Positions 56,405-59,370 of a DNA stretch of 59,370 nucleotides are shown here, piece by piece (position 1 is the stretch's first letter; each line of letters opens with the position of its first letter). This DNA is from Enterococcus mundtii (GTDB lineage: Bacteria > Bacillota > Bacilli > Lactobacillales > Enterococcaceae). The position numbers and the translations under genes are program-made. Under the pieces are notes generated by a model that saw only the letters and a list, made by a program, of their open reading frames with translations, had not been told where the DNA came from and did not search any database. Location: positions 1 to 59,370 of the forward strand of contig NZ_AP019812.1 in NCBI RefSeq assembly GCF_013394305.1, read 5' to 3'.

Positions 56405-58908
56405 CTATCTTCCATTGTCTCAAAAGTAGTTAGATATGTTCCTGTAATTTTCTCGCTGCTTAAATTTGAACTGGAAAGTAATTGTTGACATTTTGCCTCC
56501 AAAACATCTTCACCTACATGAGATTCTATTAGTTGATTATAAAATTTTCTAACTTCACTTATAATAAGCAATATATTAGGTAGTGTGAGTACTAGAACAT
56601 TTTCTGCATAAGAAGAGTGAGTGGCTTTGTTGTCTGAATGAACACTAACTGGCAATGCTTCTATGTCAGAATAGTTATCTTTAAACCATTTTTCTGCAAC
56701 AAGAAGCTGTCCATGTTCCTCTTTTCTAAAAGCATTATTTTCTTTTTTTCGACTTTTAGCTTCTATTATCAAACCCTTTTTTTCACTAATTAGCCATAAT
56801 AAATCTGGCCCTACTCCCTCATCATCATATCTTTCTGCTGAAAACCCCAAAATAATACCTAGATTTTTTAATGCTTCTTCGAATTGATTTGCACTAGATT
56901 TTGGAGTAATAAATGATTCTATCTCATCAATTTTAGCAAGAATTCCTCGCGGCTCTTTAAATTCTTTATACTTTCTAATTATCATTTTAGATTGGCTAGA
57001 AGGTATTTTTAGTGGAATGTATTCAACAGTTGAATTATTACTTCTAAATAAATTGGTATTATTAAAATATGCTTGATTTTGATATTCTTTAGACAAACTT
57101 TTATTTTTCAATATATATGCGATTCTAGCAGCAAGCTGTTGCAACCAGCCCTTTTCATTTTTGTCTATAGAATTGCTTTTTTCTAAAAATTCATTTATTT
57201 TCTCAATAGCTTTATCTAAACATCCCTTATTACATAGATTTACTATTTTTCTTTCTAACATAGCAAAAGATAAATCTTTGTCTAGAATTTGATCACTATC
57301 AATATACTCCACTAATTCTCTAGAATGATACCCAGTCCATCCACTATCTCTGTTCAAACTCTGATTTATAACTTCAGATAAATCAGAAATGCTTTTTACC
57401 TCTTTGCTTACATTCTTGCCTATTTCAATTTGGGCTTTAGTAGCACTTGTAAAATAAGAAAAATTACTTTCTAAGCTAATCCATGAAGTTAAATCTTTTC
57501 CTACAAGTATATCTATACAATAATCGGAAGATCCTCTTGCACCTCTACCTAGTCCTTGTTCAATCCTTTGAGTCATCATTCTTGTAATAGTATCCCCACC
57601 CATCAAAGCTGTTGCTCGAAAAATTTCATAACTTGAGGTACCCATTGGAATACCATCCATTATTAAAAGTCGACAAGCATCTCCTGGCAAATCAATTCCA
57701 TCATACCTGTTTGAAAAAACAACTGGACCAAATTCATCCTTGTTCTGCATTTTCTCCACAATATCATTTACCTCTTCTGACCCTCTTAGAAACTTTACAT
57801 CGGGTTCCCAACGACTAGCTTTTTCATCAGAAGGAGATATAATAACGGCGCCATGTTCTCTCTCAGCAACATTTTTTAGTAATTGCAATGAGTCTTTAAA
57901 AGAATCAAATGGAAAATCCATTAATCCTGGTATTAATATCATTCGTTCGCTTATTCCGGCCACAGACTTAGATGTTAAAGGATGATCTACTGCACTCTCA
58001 GTCACATTAAATGTTCTTATAATATCACCATCATCTGAGATAGTAGCAGACATATATATTTTTCGTTTTGCATTCATAAATGTGGGGAAAATATTAAGCA
58101 TTGGTTGAATAGGTGTTATTGTAAATTTATTCTTACTAATGAAACAATGACACATAGTTAACTGATCTCTAATTAATGGCCAGGAAAATATATCTATATT
58201 TTTAACTTTTTCACTTACATATTGTATAGATTCTATAAATTCCCAATATGGTACTTCCAAAACCATCTCTTCTTTTCCATCAACAACTTCATCAAACGTT
58301 CCTTGTTTCCCAATATCAATAAAACTTTTCCTAAAATGTGAGCAAAGTTCGCCATATAAATCTTCATGGTCACTCCTACTTATTTCTAAAGTAAAATTGT
58401 CTCGTATAACTGATAATGCTGCATGGGCATCATCAAAAATAATCGCTGCAACATTTTGAATAGAAGGTTTTCCTTGAATCCCAAATTTACTTTTTCCGTT
58501 AAATAATGCCGAATAAGTTGCTATCATGATAGCTTTGCCATTTACAAATTCTTGTGATAAACTCTCTCCCCTTTTATATTTTACTGCAGATATTCCTAAT
58601 TCAACTGCTTTATCATAAGTTTGATTGACTAGCTGATTAGTAGGTGCCAAATATAATACTGGTTCTTTTAATTCATTTATTGTTGACTGAGCAATCAACA
58701 ACCCCACCATTGTTTTACCTCCACCAGTATGCAATTTTATAATATTATCAGCTTCGTCTCTTTTTTTATACCAAGAATTCAAAACTTCTGATTGACTAGA
58801 GTAAAGATCGTTTATCCCTTCAGGTTTAGGCATTCTTCTAAATATCTCAATTGGATCAATAATTTCTGGTACTTTTTCTATTTTCTTTAATTTACTAAAG
58901 TCTACCAT
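56401..58908 (-). CDS. DEAD/DEAH-like helicase with C-terminal PD-(D/E)XK nuclease domain
   Basis: About 835-residue putative DNA/RNA helicase-nuclease. Walker A is LHTGGGKT at 61-68, motif II DDAH around 161-164, and QGLGRGARGSSD is motif VI near 460. The C-terminal domain has the PD-(D/E)XK pattern: FEEALKNLG, VGPDLLW (D704), LIIEAKSRKK (E718, K720) and HGQLL (Q736). ATG at 58908 is 7 nt from GGAG and preferred over 58914. Such fusions are common in restriction-like defence systems. It is read toward the unknown zinc-motif gene with only a resolvase relic between. Confidence 0.82.
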   Translation of the reverse strand: MVDFSKLKKIEKVPEIIDPIEIFRRMPKPEGINDLYSSQSEVLNSWYKKRDEADNIIKLHTGGGKTMVGLLIAQSTINELKEPVLYLAPTNQLVNQTYDKAVELGISAVKYKRGESLSQEFVNGKAIMIATYSALFNGKSKFGIQGKPSIQNVAAIIFDDAHAALSVIRDNFTLEISRSDHEDLYGELCSHFRKSFIDIGKQGTFDEVVDGKEEMVLEVPYWEFIESIQYVSEKVKNIDIFSWPLIRDQLTMCHCFISKNKFTITPIQPMLNIFPTFMNAKRKIYMSATISDDGDIIRTFNVTESAVDHPLTSKSVAGISERMILIPGLMDFPFDSFKDSLQLLKNVAEREHGAVIISPSDEKASRWEPDVKFLRGSEEVNDIVEKMQNKDEFGPVVFSNRYDGIDLPGDACRLLIMDGIPMGTSSYEIFRATALMGGDTITRMMTQRIEQGLGRGARGSSDYCIDILVGKDLTSWISLESNFSYFTSATKAQIEIGKNVSKEVKSISDLSEVINQSLNRDSGWTGYHSRELVEYIDSDQILDKDLSFAMLERKIVNLCNKGCLDKAIEKINEFLEKSNSIDKNEKGWLQQLAARIAYILKNKSLSKEYQNQAYFNNTNLFRSNNSTVEYIPLKIPSSQSKMIIRKYKEFKEPRGILAKIDEIESFITPKSSANQFEEALKNLGIILGFSAERYDDEGVGPDLLWLISEKKGLIIEAKSRKKENNAFRKEEHGQLLVAEKWFKDNYSDIEALPVSVHSDNKATHSSYAENVLVLTLPNILLIISEVRKFYNQLIESHVGEDVLEAKCQQLLSSSNLSSEKITGTYLTTFETMEDS

Positions 58909-59370
58909 CCACATACTCCTTTATTTTTTACCTTTTAGATTATTATATTGTTTATTCTAAATATTGTCATTTTAAAAATATATTACCGCACAACTCATAT
59001 GTCCATTAAAATTAATTGCAGTATTAACTTCAAACGAAAGTCCAACAGGGTATACTCTGTTGGACTCTAGGTAAATATCTTACTAAACCTAATTAAGTGA
59101 GCAACTGAAAGAATTATCAAATAAGCAAGTTAAAAAGGATCAAAAACTTAAAAGCTTCTGATCCCTTTTATTAATTGTATTTCTTGTTTGTAACTTTTAG
59201 TAACTTATTCAGGATTTTAGAATTAACAATAGGGATTCAATTAAAATCGTTATACATTGTCCCCACAACCAATAACTATTTATCAGCATTTTTAAAGACA
59301 CCGACAAAAATTAATAATTTTATGATCCAATAGTAAAAATTAACTCTATCTAATTTAAATAAATAAATCA
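58909..59370. other. Gene-free end of the window with terminator
   Basis: No gene. The helicase promoter should lie near 58920-58990. A palindrome AGTCCAACAG/CTGTTGGACT with an 8-nt loop is at 59039-59066. A terminator at 59132-59168 (GGATCA/TGATCC core with T run on the minus strand) would end munABC transcription if the molecule is circular. Confidence 0.6.

Overview
The window is AT-rich and looks like the accessory DNA of an Enterococcus. The evidence is a mundticin KS/enterocin CRL35-type class IIa bacteriocin locus, a RepA_N replication initiator beside a ParA/ParB operon with TATAAGTTATAC iterons, WxL surface-protein operons with Mga-like regulators, and a Tn916/ICEBs1-type conjugation operon. 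I read it as a conjugative RepA_N plasmid. It may be the whole circle: a terminator near 59132-59168 on the minus strand has no gene in a linear reading but would lie just downstream of munC if base 59370 joins base 1. Nearly every gene is on the minus strand; the clear exception is a serine resolvase at 53979-54590.

Layout. 1-2664: bacteriocin immunity, dedicated C39-ABC exporter and the short bacteriocin gene (TTG start). 3174-3801: PemK/MazF-like toxin with RelB-like antitoxin. 4016-20960: conjugation operon read leftward from about 21.6 kb. It encodes a small helical protein, two DUF961 proteins, an FtsK-like coupling ATPase, oriT, a MobT-type relaxase, a surface adhesin with its own sortase, a small XRE regulator, the TcpC/TcpD/TcpE, VirB4 and VirB6-like channel proteins, a two-domain cell-wall hydrolase and two lipoproteins (one perhaps an exclusion factor). 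20961-22000: operon leader with a promoter, terminator and structured RNA. 22-26 kb: a duplicated module of AbiH plus a TxpA/holin-like type I toxin and its antisense RNA; one abiH copy has decayed to its last ~55 codons. Between the copies lie a secreted protein, an ArsD-like protein without the metal cysteines, and a membrane-anchored protein. 26.2-30.5 kb: repA, iterons, parAB, a small DNA-binding protein, a truncated SOS-controlled Y-family polymerase and a zinc-ribbon gene.

30.9-53.3 kb: surface-protein region. Two WxL operons have the same order (Mga-like regulator, small LPXTG protein, WxL protein, DUF916/DUF3324 protein, large WxL protein, small cytoplasmic protein of about 117 aa). 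Between them are a second zinc-ribbon gene, a resolvase-Fic pair, a beta-helix/WxL protein, a YkvS-like protein and a cold-shock protein. A 29-nt res-like repeat occurs at 40226 and beside the resolvase at 53884, bracketing about 13.7 kb.

53.9-59.4 kb: resolvase, an unrecognised zinc-motif protein (54621-55997), a broken copy of the resolvase 3' end, and a large helicase with a C-terminal PD-(D/E)XK nuclease-like domain. This cargo slot beside the resolvase, together with the AbiH/type I toxin modules, is the best place to look for undescribed phage-defence or plasmid-competition systems.

How it works together: repA/parAB, two kinds of toxin-antitoxin and the resolvases maintain the plasmid; the tra operon spreads it; the bacteriocin, adhesin/sortase and WxL complexes alter host competition and attachment; AbiH and the helicase-nuclease probably protect against phage or other DNA. 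All family calls were made by eye from translated sequence, without database searches.
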